Positions 49,247 to 61,106 of a stretch of DNA of 64,000 bases are shown in pieces. The stretch spans positions 806,001 through 870,000 of the forward strand of contig NEEC01000018.1 in assembly GCA_002189035.1 (NCBI GenBank), written 5' to 3'. The notes beneath the pieces are model-generated. The model did no database searches. It had not been told where the DNA came from and saw only the letters and a list, made by a program, of their open reading frames with translations. Numbering within the stretch: position 1 is the first letter of the stretch; every line of letters begins with the position of its first letter. Origin of the DNA: Utricularia gibba (lineage: Eukaryota > Streptophyta > Magnoliopsida > Lamiales > Lentibulariaceae). The position numbers were made by a program, and so were the translations under genes.

Positions 49247-49845
49247 AGTTGTAATCAGTTATGATTTCGATTCAAGATTTTGATTTTTTGTACAATTTCA
49301 TGAGCCTTATGATTTCATATTGATTCATTATTTTTGGAATCGAAAAATTGTGGTTCCAACTATTGGAACTAATTTTTCGAAATCCACGAAGTTTTGGTTT
49401 CAATCATTCACATGAATTACTATAGGTGCTTGAAAAAAATTGTAAAAAAAACATTTTTTTCTAAGATACTTATATATTTTAAATGATTGAAACATTTTTA
49501 TAATAGTTTTCAAACATTTATATGAATCATTATGAATAATTGAATTTTTTTTAAAAAAAAAATTATAGTTCTTAAGTACCCATAATAACTCATGTGGGGT
49601 TGTGAAAAAAAATGACATTTTTGAAAGTATTTATAGACATTCATATGAATCGTTAAATGTGTTTGAAAATATTTATTTTTATTTTTAAATTAATTTTGAG
49701 TACTCAAAATCACGGCTCTAAGTGAAATCGTATGGTTGGATTTCAGATTTATGATTTTGATTTCGAACTCAAATGGAATTTGACATGGAACTGTGATTTA
49801 TGAATCATATGTTTTATGAAACTAATTAATTCCAAATCAGTCACA
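49247..49845. repeat. Possible non-autonomous hAT-like element with internal repeats
   Basis: The outer ends (gttgtaatcagttatgattt at the left, and a roughly similar inverted copy near 49845) are weakly matched. Inside, an atatgaatcattatgaat-type unit recurs near 49410, 49520 and 49640. Subterminal words such as tggaatcgaaaaattg and gatttcgaactc are like those of plant hAT ends. This is a weak assignment. Confidence 0.3.
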
Positions 49846-50473
49846 ACATTAGCAGGATGGATGACTTGTTGCATGTTGATTCCTTGATGTTGAGTAACTC
49901 GCAACTTGTGAGTTAGAGTTAGATCACATGATGAGACAGCAATATAACTGGTAACTTTCTAGATGGGTATCATGTCACAACGTTGAACAAGTTGCAGGTA
50001 TGTTGAGGATAGTGACAATTGACGGGTGATTTTGAAATAAATGCTCCTCAACTAACACAATTAATTGCATATTCCCCCCCCCTGGCCCCTCTTCTATTAT
50101 TCATTCATTCATTGGGCGTATTTTATTCCACAAAATCTCATGGATCAAATATAAACAAATGAATATATATATTTTTTGCATTAAATTAATAGAAAATAAT
50201 GCAACAAGCTCGTGGAGTTGTTCTGGAAAATAGTCACATCTACTTTATCTCACATTTATTAAATCCAAATTGTAACACTAAAATTATTTTTGAAATAAAC
50301 TTCTATTTTTAGAAAATTAATTTTATAACAATTTCAATATAATATAGAAAAGAAAAGTGATATTAAATTAACCATATTCCTACTTGTATACTTCACTCCA
50401 AAGTGGGCCCTTTGCCATTGATTACATGGGACCCACTTTTCTCCCTGGGAGTAAATTGATGGTTGAGTGGTCG

Positions 50474-50497
50474 GGCTGAGTTGGTGATATACATCTT
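50474..50497 (+). repeat. Left terminal inverted repeat of the intact MULE
   Basis: 24 of 24 bases match the inverted copy at 55459-55482. It lies 325 bases before the transposase start codon. Confidence 0.8.
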
Positions 50498-50821
50498 TAA
50501 TATATTATTTTTATTTAATAAATGTAATTAACAATTATACAAAACTATTTTTTATAAATGTTATACCATATGAATTATTTGAAGAGATCACATGGGTGGT
50601 TAAATATAAAATTATTGTTTCATTTTAATTTAATTAAACTGCTGAAAATGAATGGCCGTAGCATGCCCATGACTAATTCAAAAGCATTTAGTTAGTTGAA
50701 TATTAAATGATGTCTCAATTCCTTCTTATTTAAATTGACTTCTTTTTCATTTCCACACCTCTCATCTTCCATCTATATCCTACGTTTAGTTTCCTGCAAA
50801 AAATTGCTGCTCACAATCATC

Positions 50822-53800
50822 ATGTCAAAGGTTTCAATCCGTATATTCTCCGGTGGAAATATCTTAAGAGATCAATACTCCAATTCTGTTGTACATGATC
50901 GTGACCCCGTAAAGGTGATTCTAGTGAAACCTACAATTTCACTAGAACGATTTATCGAGATTTTACAACGTGAGGTAAATATAGTTGTAGATTTTCGTAT
51001 TGTTCGTATCAAAGTCAAATTTTACGATGTCAACACTCACGACTTCAACTTCTTCCCAATTTCTGATGAATCCGGTCTACGGTATGCCTTGAATCCATTC
51101 AACTCACAATATGATGTGGACTTATATATTATTGATGATAGCATGAGTCAATGTGCTTCTTCTAGTTATTCCGGTAAGTACAATATTTTCAGAATATAAT
51201 TTATATTTATTTTTCATGCATTAAAACTATAAATTTTGCATAATCTAAATATAAATATTGATTTTGTAATGCATAATGTTTGGATACTTATTATGAGTGT
51301 GATTACATAATATTTTATTAATATACACAATTCATCAGATTTATAATTAAGTGATCACTATATTAGCATACATCATATTAATATTGATGATATTATTTAT
51401 TTTTATTTAATAATGAATAAACTAAATTTTTAGATAATTAAGTTTAAAAACTAATTTATAATTAATATCAATTATAAAATTAATTTGCACATAAAGAAAG
51501 ATCTTTGGTTGTGGCAATATTAATTGGCCGATGAATTCTGAGAACTATTTAAAATAAACTTAAAAAAATGATTTAAGAATTTTAGTAATAGGTATTGATA
51601 TAAAAACATAAAATATTTTAAATAATCAAAAAGAAAAGTTAAGAACTATTTATAATAAAAAAAGAATAAGTGGAGAATTAATTTGAATAAAAAAAGTTGA
51701 GATTAAAATAAAAAAAATATTAATTCAGCATAGAACCGTAAGTAATTTTTTAGCATTTTTATTATTAATATCACTTATGAAATTAATTTTCGTAAATAAA
51801 TAATAATTTTGATGAAAAATAACTATTATTAAAATAAAATTTACAAAATAATTTAAGAATTTCAATAATAAAATATTGATGTAAAGTATAAATATTTTAA
51901 ATAATTAAAAAGAAAGTTAATAACAATATGTAATAAAAAGAAAATAAATATAAAAATTAATTTGAATAAAGAGAATTGAGGTTAAAGTAAAAAAATTATT
52001 AATTCATTATAGGAAGAGAAGTAATTTTGATAACTATACATTTTACTAATTATTTTCATGAATAACAGTGCCAATGGCTCCGCAACCGATTCAAGATCAA
52101 CAATATTTCGATTCAGAATACTATCAAAATTTGTACAACTCACTCCCGTCGTCCTACATTGAACAAGATTTCGACCCGTTCGATTTTCCACATCCCCAAC
52201 CATCTGAGCCTCATCATGAAAATGCTGCCTCTGACAATGACCCCATGGAGGAGCATGAGGAATTTGCAGAGTACAACAGTGATGATGATTCTGATTACAT
52301 TGCAGATACTGTCGAGAGTGACTCTGATGATGAATTTATCCCAACCCCAGAGGAGGTGGCTATGGCAGTAGCCGCGTTGGATGACGGAAACATAGGTGCT
52401 ACACCATCTATTGGGGTAGATGACAATGATGCAACTCTTGATGACTTGGAAGAAGGTCCCCCTGCAGATTATTATGATCGAATCCCATCTATGGATACAC
52501 AACAGGCAGAGGAGATGCATCTGCGTGAGGGTATGCATTTTAATGATAGTCAAAGTATGATGGATGCAGTGATGAGATATCATGTATCGGTGGCACAACG
52601 AGAGTTCAAGGTGTATAAGAGTGACAAAAAGAATTATTCCGTCATTTGTCGACAAGCAGCAAATGGAAGTAGTAATTGCCCATTTGCGCTGCGTGGGGGA
52701 CCTAGCAAGAAGACGAACACATGGAGGATTACTATGCTGGTGGAGCCACATACTTGCGATGTGACTGATTCATTGGGAGCTGGTCATCATGTCAACCTAT
52801 CAATCAAATTCATTGCGCCTCGATTGAAACCATACTTGAAAGCCACGCTCACAATCAAAGGGGTGCAGTCGATTATCAGAGACAAGTGGGGGTATGAGGT
52901 TAGCAAGTGGCAGGCCTGGGCTTGCATGATCCGTGCATACGAACTTTGCTACGGTACCTGGGAGAAGTCTGTGATAGAGCTACCACGGTATCTAGAAGAG
53001 GTTCGTCATAGAAACTCAGGCACTGTGGTCAATTGGGGTGATGATGCACAGGATACCCAGGGCCCACATTATCTAAGAAGGGTTTTTTGGGCATTCGGTT
53101 TTGCGATTCGAGCCTTCGCCTATGCTCGTCCGGTGCTATGTGTCGACGCCACACACTTATACGGTCGCTATGACTACAAGCTGCTTGTTGCGGTTGCCGT
53201 TGATGGGAGCAACAAGATTTGCCCTGTCGCTTACGCCTTCGTAAGAAGTGAGAGTGAGGAGGATTGGACGTGGTTTTTAGGATTGCTTGGAATGCATATT
53301 GTCCGAGATAGAGAAGGAGTATGTATCATAAGTGACCGTGCCGCAGGCATATTAGCAGCATATAGGAACTACAAGGAATGGTTTCCCCATTATGGCGTGC
53401 ATCGTTTTTGTAATTGGCACCTCCGCAAGAATGTTCAGACGCATATTGGAAGACGATCGAAGGGTGTGTCCAACATGGTGCATAGGGTTTCTTATGCTAG
53501 GAATGAGGTAGATTTTCAAAATGCATGGAATCACTTGAAAGAGCACTGTCCAAAGGCACATGCTTATTTGGAAGATATTCCATTTGAGGAGTGGACATTG
53601 CTATATGATGGAGGACATCGGTTAGTAGTTTTTAGGTTATTTTTTAAAATTATGAATTTGATATGACATCACAAATTATATTATCTACAAACATCATGTA
53701 CAGGTATACCATAATGACCACCAATCCTGCGGAAGCTTTGAACGGTGCCCTAAGGGAAGCTCGACGCTTACCTCCAACCCAAATTGCCAAGGTATTATGA

Positions 53801-54994
53801 TATGCAATAATGTTTGAGCCTTTATACTATCAATCTTTTATAATATTCAAGAAAATTTCAGGTTACTTTCGAGAAAGGAAGAGAGTATTTTGAAAAATAC
53901 CGAGCAGCAGCGATGAAGAGACATAAAGAGGGCATACTTTTTGGGAGAGTAGTGGAGGAAGCATATCGAGAGGAAGCGAGAGCATTGCCATTCCTACAAT
54001 GCATTGTGTATGATACTGAGAATCAGGTGGCAGACATCATAGAGGAGACTCCACACTCTTCTCAATCCCGAAGGGTGCGTGTTATCCAAGGAGAGTGTGC
54101 CTGCGGGATTTGGAACATAGACCGTTACCCTTGTCGTCATGCACAAAAGGTAATAATACGATATCTGTTATATCATTTTTCCTATGATTTAAATGCATTG
54201 ATTACATGCAGGCCCTTCATAAATTTCGTATCAATCCAAGGACTCGAGCCTCGGTATACTACCTTGTAACCACAATGGTTAATATGTACCGAGGTAGCAT
54301 TAATCCGGTAAGAGATGAGAGTGAATGGGAACCCGCACCCTTTGAGCTCTTGGTTGACCCAGCACGTAAACGAGTCACCGTCGGTCGAACACAGTCAACA
54401 AGGTACAAGGGGCCACCAGATTTTGAGCAGAGAGCAACTAGACGTGAGAGGCGACGGAAACCGAATGAAGCCTCATCTGGCATCACCCGGAACCAATCAA
54501 TGCAACAACATGGACTGGAAGATTCACATAATAGTACATCGAGGCGTTCTAGGAGACAACAGGATGCAAGTAAGGGACCAAGCTCGATTGATTTGAATAC
54601 TCCTCCTCCAAGCCAGGATTATGGATATGCGCCCTCGTTCAAAGAGTCTTCGGCGTATCCGATCCCTTCTTACAGTGAGGTACCACATTCTAGGCGAGAT
54701 AGCGCATTACTGTCCACAGGATACAACAAACCGGGAGGCTCCTCGTTCAGACATTCGTCGTATGATGGTCTCGAATTGGGTCTTGCTATACAACCCACCT
54801 CAACAACGGCATGTGATTCAATATCACATCCCCCTTGGGCTCCGCAAGGCATAGCTGCTAGGAATTCGATATCATATCTTCCAAGGCATCCGCAACTCGA
54901 GAGTCGGAGTGGCACAAACATTGGCACCCAGAGTAAGAAGGTCCTTGTGAAACTTATTGGAAATAAAATAAGTGGTGTATTTAAGAAGAAGTAG
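50822..54994 (+). CDS. MULE (mudrA-type) transposase, apparently intact, five exons
   Basis: Exons are 50822-51173, 52069-53620, 53704-53791, 53862-54149 and 54212-54994, giving 1020 residues with all introns GT-AG and in frame. Exon 1 encodes the beta-grasp N-terminal domain of this family. An acidic linker (about 150-250) leads to the MuDR DNA-binding region (about 268-345: EGMHFNDSQSMMDAVMRYHV, then CRQAANGSSNCPF). The MULE DDE domain follows, with D477 (CVDATHL), D540 (ISDRAAG), the CNWHL motif between the second D and the last acid, and E645 (NPAEALNGAL). The SWIM zinc finger is C743-A-C745...C755-R-H757. The tail is Ser/Pro-rich with a short basic end. It would catalyse cut-and-paste transposition of elements with matching ends. 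All catalytic and zinc residues are present. Host domestication is possible, but terminal inverted repeats flank it, favouring a mobile element. Confidence 0.9.
51461..52045 (+). repeat. Diverged tandem duplication inside transposase intron 1
   Basis: Unit 1 (51461-51763) and unit 2 (51764 to about 52045) both start attaatatca. They share in order aaattaattt, atttaagaattt, ttttaaataat, aaaaagaaa, aattaatttgaataaa, attaattca and agtaattttt. The period is about 303 bases. The duplication largely explains the 895-base length of this intron. Confidence 0.65.
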
Positions 54995-55458
54995 ATGTTT
55001 TAAAATTGTCTAAAATGCAGTTGAATACTTGATCTATTTTTTCAAATATTGGCTTTGAGTCAAATGGATAATTTACCTTCGATCGATAAAAACACTCATT
55101 TATATCACTTGTAAATAAAACAAAAATTAAAAAAATATGTATTTTTCGTATTCTATCAAGAATACGGAAAAGTGATGAGATACCAAAGATCAATATTGAT
55201 CAGAATGACAAAAAAATCAAAACCCAAGATCCATAGGACCCCAATCTCTAACTCACTTAGTTCATCGCATTAACACAAACCCGGTAAATGAGAATGCAAA
55301 TCTCAAGAAACCCAGTTGAAAAATTGGACAGACAAATCCAAAATTCCACATTTCATTGAGGTAAAAAAAGCTGCTGAGTTAAAAAAAACAAAAATACATA
55401 AAAATGTATTTTCCCAACATTAACCAAAAGGATGTATTTTGCAAACTAAAATTGTAAA

Positions 55459-55482
55459 AAGATGTATATCACCAACTCAGCC
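55459..55482 (-). repeat. Right terminal inverted repeat of the intact MULE
   Basis: The inverted, identical partner of 50474-50497. It lies 465 bases after the transposase stop codon. Confidence 0.8.
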
Positions 55483-56724
55483 GTTGATTTCGAATCTAGC
55501 ATTCATTTCTTCGCAGATTTAAACAAAGCAGCAAATCTTGTCCACTCGACGAGAGTATTTCTTCATAAAAATAAACGACGCCAAATATTTAAATTAATAT
55601 TATCAACAATTGCAATTTCCATGATGAACTAAACTCCAAAGATGATCAATAATTATATGAAGAGTAAATTAAATATATATTTAAATAATTATTATAGTTT
55701 ATTAATAAATAGAAACTAAATTCATTCATATATATAATTATGAAAATTATTTTTTATTTTTCCAAAAAAATATAAGTATGAATAATATAATATTCATATA
55801 ATACAAAAAATGATTGAAAATATTGTCTTACACTCTTATTTTTATATTTTAATAAAAAATATCACAATTATGTATTTTTTTCAAAATTATCTAGAAAAAT
55901 AAATCATCTAGAGAAAAAAATATGTTTTTATTAAAAATATGTGGGAAAATTAGTTATTTTTAATTTTTTATTCTTTTAAAATAAATTAATTTAAAATTAT
56001 TATTAATTTTCTTTATTATTATCTCTTACAATGTTACAATAAATTAATTTAAATTTATTACTAAGTTTTATACTAGTATAAAAAAAGAAGAAATAATGGA
56101 TTTCTTTCTTGAATTATGTATCAAGTGTTATTACAAATCATAACAATAAAAAAATAATTTTAAATTAAATTATTTAACTGGATAACAAATTAAAGATAAT
56201 TTATTTTTGTAAATACTTTTTTCATACTAATTAATTTCTTGTATATATGTTTTTAAAAATACATATATTTATGGTATTTTTTTATTAAAATATACAAGTG
56301 AGAATATAGAAGAATATTTTTTATCATTGTTTTTTTGTAAATATCATACACTAATGGATGTAAATATAAATATTTTTTTATTCATATTTATATTTATTGA
56401 AATAATGAACAAAGTAATATAACCATATTCAATGGAATCTTAAAAATAGTTAATTTTCGAATTTTGTATTACTATGGTTATTTGATAATAACCATATGTT
56501 TTATGACGTGGAAGCTGTGCACCATTCAATTAGAAATTATTTAAAGTCCAATAATTACGTTTAATTATGCATCACACGTCAGCGCTAATTACGTGTATAT
56601 CTGTATATATATACCCTGCTCAGGTTCGTCTACCCTCAACCTGTAGCGGGAGATTTTGGAACTCTACGTCCGTGCAGTGACAAGGAAATCCGTGAGATCT
56701 GAATCCAGTTCCTCGTCTTGGGAT
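55483..56724. other. A+T-rich intergenic DNA and WAV3-like gene upstream region
   Basis: No gene was recognised. The stretch is very A+T-rich until about 56500. A TATA-like tatatatata at about 56603-56612 lies roughly 115 bases before the predicted start codon of the E3 ligase gene and is a plausible core promoter. Confidence 0.45.
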
Positions 56725-58511
56725 ATGGGAAAAAGCTGGATGGTAAGTGCATTTCGAGACGCCGGAGACACCGATCACACGGACGCCGGCGCCGCCTTGG
56801 CGTCCCCCAGGGGGCCAATGCTTCCGTTAGCTCGGTCTCCGAGATCGCCTTTTTCCATCCTCAAGAACACCCTTCGTCTGTCAAGAGTATGATTCTTGTA
56901 AAGTGAATCGCACGAGTAGACGAAGGTTTGCATCAGATTTTGTTTCTAATGCTGGGTGTTTGTTTGCAGAGTAGCTGTGGTGTGTGTATGCAGACCTTGA
57001 AATCCGGCCATGGAATGGCCATTTACACTGCGGAGTGCTCCCATGGCTTCCACTTCTCTTGTGTAGTCTCACATGTCAGGGAACGAGGATCCCTTGTTTG
57101 TCCTGTCTGTGGAGTTACTTGGAAGGATGCGCCTTTTCTAGCAGTTCGTCCACACAACGAAGCTGCTTTGATGGAGATTCCCAAAAAGAACAGGAAGAAT
57201 TCGCAGCTGCATTTCGTTGAGAACTCACGTTACGCAGACGATGAACCACTGTTGACTCCCAAGACGAGTAGGGCTCTACTTGCTCCTATTCAAGATGAAG
57301 AGTTTCCTGGTTTCTTAAATAACCCCGTTTCTAGCACCGACTATCGTCTCCCTGGAGATCCACTGAAACTGGAGTTCAGCTTATCCAGTGAGGCAGCTGT
57401 GATTTCTCGCGGTCCAATACACAACACCTACGCCGTCGTGCTGAAGGTAAAATCCCCCGCGCTGCAACCGAAACGGGCGGCGGAAAAGAAAAGTCGGGCG
57501 CCGATCGATTTGGTGGCGGTTCTCGATGTTAGCGAGGGAATGGCCGGAGCCAAGCTTGCAATGTTAAAAAGGTCCATGCTCCTGGTCTTATCCTCCCTAA
57601 GCTCCGCCGACCGCCTCTGTATCGTAGCTTTCTCATCTGCGCCGAGGAGACTCATGCCCTTAACGAGGATGACAGCCCGCGGGCAGCGATTGGCTGAGCA
57701 CATCATCCACAATCTTTCCTGTAGCCAGGGAGCGAGCGTTGAAGAAGCGCTGAAGCACGCAACGCAGGTGCTCCACGAAAGGCATGAGACAAATCCCGTC
57801 GCCAGCGTGATCCTCCTTTCAGGCGGTCACGGAGGCGGATTCGCCGCCACAAAAAAGTACCAGAGATCGCAAGAAGATGCGTCGTTCACTCGATTCGCAC
57901 ACGTCGAAATTCCGGTGAATTATCCGGAGCCGGCTGAGAACACTGTGTCCAGATGCCTCGGCGGCCTACTGTGCGTCGTGGTCAAGGATTTGAGAGTCCA
58001 ACTCAGTTTCGGACCCGGATCCGACCCAGGAGAAATCACCGCGATTTACCCACTGACCCAGCCAAGGACCGTCTTCGGGCCGAATTGCATCCGACTCGGA
58101 GATATGTACTCCGAGGAGGAGAAAGCGCTAATGGTAGAGATCAGAGTACCCGCATCACTTCCTCGGGTCGGGTTACACCATGTGATTGCAGTAAATCATT
58201 ACTACAAGGATCCGATCACCAGAAAGCCAATCAAGGGTGGAGATCGACATTTGGTGTTTCCGCGGGCCGAGACCGTTCGATCTGGCGGCCTGAAAATCGA
58301 GCGGCTGCGGAACACCTTCATTAGCCACCGAGCCGTGGCGGAGTCATTCCGGCTAATTGAGCGCGGCGCGATGGACAAAGCCGAGGAGTTGTTGTCATCA
58401 GCTCTCGCCCTGTTACGGCAATCGGCTGCTCATCCAGCCGGTGAATGGGTCGAGAATTTAGAAGCACAACTCAAGCGAGTGAAATCACAGCGCCGGCGCG
58501 TGGGGGACTAG
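56725..58511 (+). CDS. WAV3-family E3 ubiquitin ligase (RING-H2 plus vWA), two exons
   Basis: Exons are 56725-56886 and 56970-58511, giving 567 residues with a GT-AG intron in phase 0. The intron sits just before the RING, as I recall for the family. The short Ser/Pro/Arg-rich N-terminus ends with SPFSILKNTLRLSR. The RING-H2 ligands are C57, C60, C77, H79, H82, C85, C98 and C101. A vWA domain begins at about 232, and a family-specific C-terminal region ends in helices with RLIERGAMDKAEELL. Members bind E2 enzymes through the RING; WAV3 and homologues act in root gravitropism. The vWA MIDAS motif, normally DxSxS, reads D240-V-S-E-G, and the usual late SDGQD-type loop reads SGGHG. Metal binding is therefore probably lost. 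The coding sequence is G+C-richer than its surroundings. The frame continues upstream of the ATG without another Met. Confidence 0.88.
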
Positions 58512-59942
58512 AAAAACTGCACATTTACATGAGACATGATTACGCACATGCAGAAAATCAAATTAGAGTGCAAAAATGATAAACCTTAAGTTGTTTTGAG
58601 CAGTGTGACGCGAGCCATGTGTAAGAAGACGAGTTTGTATGTTGAAAAATCATATTTATTTTTTTGTATTCATTAATATTTAATCTCTATTTTTATAGTA
58701 TGTTACAGATTAAATGCATAGAAAATGTATTTTTAAAGCATTACAAATATGTTGACAAAATCCAAAATATTTATAATTAAAAATTTATGATTAAATATCA
58801 TTACATTTTCAGTATGCAACTATATTTATTCTCTTTTGTTCATAAAAAATTTATAAGTTACAGAGATTAGGAATAGAAATTAGATAGATAAATTGGAGTA
58901 ATCATTATTTTTGGATGACCAGTTTATATGAATATATAACTAATTCATTAATGTTTTAAAAATTATATAAGCTAATTTTTAAAAATTTTGTAATTATAAT
59001 TGAAGATATCTAGTTATTTATCTTTTAAAAAATTAGAAATAAAAAAAGGGTAATTCGATCCAATCTACTTAATTGGAACATATATAATTTAATTTGTTAT
59101 TATTTAAATTAAATTTGAATTTGAATTCAATGATGAAAGTTGGGTTTGGATTGATTCAAGATTAATAACTATAAACCCAATTAGACCTGTTTGATCCATA
59201 TATATTTTAATTATATTACTCTTATAAATAAACATTAAAAAGTATGATAGAAATTAATATTATGTAACTAATGAATAAAAAATTGAATCATTTAACTTAG
59301 ATAAGTTTCTAATCATATTTTTCAAATTGAATATAATTTTTATTATAGAATATCATATTAAATCTGAAAAGGCATCAATGAGAGAAAAGTTCAAATCTAG
59401 TTAGAGAGAATATGAGAGGAAATGGGTGGTGGGGGGTGGCATGGACGAGTGTGGATCATTATGATCCACTAAATGACTTGCCATCATGATATAGTTTTAA
59501 GCAATCCATCCTTATGTGGAACCAAGAAGATTGATCAAATTTCTCAAGGGGCTGAGTTCATAGTTTCAAAATAGACGAGCACTCATATACCGTATAAAAA
59601 TGTTACCATTGTTGAAATTGTTAGAAACTTAAAAAGGATTGTAGATGTGTGTAGTGTTTGGATTTTGAAAAAAATGGTTTAGGATTGTTTGAAACGTAGA
59701 AGATTTGCTTGAAAAATATTATGTAGTACTCTTTTTTTTCTGATTTATTGGAGTACTCTTCCATTTGATTGTTGAGCCTAAAAGATGTTTGGTCGAATGG
59801 ATTACTATCCAAAAATTTGAATGATTATTATTATTTATATAAACCTTTATTAAAAGGTTTATAAATTAAACCAATGTATCCATAAATGTTGCATTCATTT
59901 TTTTTCCTTTTCAAACTTGATGATGCATTTGTGCATTTAAAT
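58512..59942. other. A+T-rich intergenic DNA
   Basis: No gene was recognised. The first few hundred bases are the 3' flank of the WAV3-like gene. The rest is A+T-rich and without a clear repeat structure. Confidence 0.45.
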
Positions 59943-61106
59943 ATGGTTGGAAGTCAAAAACAACAAGTCAGGCAGCAAGGTGACAACAAAGATATGAATG
60001 TTAAGACTAAATGTGCATGAAAACCAAATGAAGAAAAGCATTTAATACAAGCAATGAAACGGATAATGGTTGAGAATGGGTTCAGAGAAAATTATCTACA
60101 AGCTCTCAAGGATGCATTTTTTAGCATAAACCCAGGTTCGCATATTCGGACAACCCCACATCTAGACTCCAAGATGCACACATGGAAGAAGGAATATAAC
60201 AGTCTTCATGACTTCCTAACAAAATCTGGGATTGGATTTAACAAAACTATGAATATGGTTGATGCTACCGATGAACTTTTGATAGAATTAAAGCATGTAA
60301 GTTATGTATCATTAACATTGATTTACATATATGTTGTTGTTTATATTAGTTGTGCATTGCTTGTGGCTTACAACATAATGAAAATTCATACAAATTGTTG
60401 AGATATAAATCATGGCCATACTACATAGATTGTATTATGATATTTGGCAAGCATAGAGCATCAAAAGAATGGGCAGAGACTATACGTGAATGCACAAATA
60501 AACATTGCAAAGAAAAGGCTCCTAAAGAAGAAATGGATGATGTCCCATTGTTATTGAGGTTTTCAATATTGTCTAAGGGACTTGAATGGAACACATGTTA
60601 ATGCAGAGTAAATGAAGATTTGAAGCTAAGGTTTAGAAATCTAAAAGGAAATATCAAAACTAATGTGTTTAGGCATTTGTGACTAGAATATGAATTTTAT
60701 ATATGTATATGCCAATTGGGAAGGATCGGTTGATGATAGTAGGGTACTACAACATGCTATCGCATTACAAGATGGGATGCATGTTAGTAAATGTGATTTT
60801 CATTTGTTACTTATTTTTAAATATGATGGATTATGGTTCATATCATGCTTTTTGATAGACAATTATTATTTGTGTGATAATGACTACACAAATTATGAAG
60901 ATTTTTTATATTCCTATCGTGGTGTATGCTATCATTTAAAAGAATGGATTCATGGCTCACAAGCTCCTCAAAATCATCGTGAGTATTTTAATATGAAACA
61001 TTTTTTACCTAGAAATGTAATTGACAAGGCATTTGGTATCTATCCTAAAGACATGTTAGACAATTTTACGAAATCTATTTTCTATCCTATTCAAATGCTA
61101 AAGTGA
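59943..61106 (+). pseudogene. PIF/Harbinger-type element remnant: Myb/SANT-like domain then DDE transposase piece
   Basis: 59943-60299 encodes a Myb/SANT-like domain (HLIQAMKRIMVENGF, HTWKKEYNSLHDFL), interrupted by one TGA near the start and ending at a gtaagt donor. 60400-60600 continues the same protein type (WPYYIDCIMIFGKHRASKEW). 60690-61106 is a Harbinger (DDE_4-like) transposase C-terminal piece: NWEGSVDDSRVLQHA, DNDYTNYEDFL, then YHLKEW and APQNHREYFNMKH, then RNVIDKAFGI. The N-terminal part of the transposase with the first catalytic Asp is reduced to a frameshifted scrap near 60600-60690. The remnant is not functional. Confidence 0.75.

Larger units (their letters stand above)
47075..50473. 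other. Intergenic DNA with scattered repeats
   Basis: No gene was recognised. It contains a direct-repeat pair (47925-48045 and 48360-48480) and a hAT-like repeat block at 49247-49845, both listed separately. A hAT-like fragment with words such as atcggactggt lies near 47455-47600. Confidence 0.4.
50474..55482 (+). mobile_element. MULE with intact transposase gene and matching inverted ends
   Basis: A 24-base terminal inverted repeat, starting ggctgagttggtgatata, is identical at 50474-50497 and (inverted) 55459-55482. The 5.0-kb element contains one plus-strand five-exon transposase gene with no frame defect. A perfect 9-bp target duplication is not visible: the left flank is gagtggtcg and the right flank gttgatttc. 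The element may therefore be old at its edges, rearranged at one end, or have a slightly different outer boundary. Confidence 0.8.

Noticed and set aside
52140-52751. 203-residue minus-strand frame
   Set aside because: It is the antisense shadow of the acidic linker of the MULE transposase exon 2.
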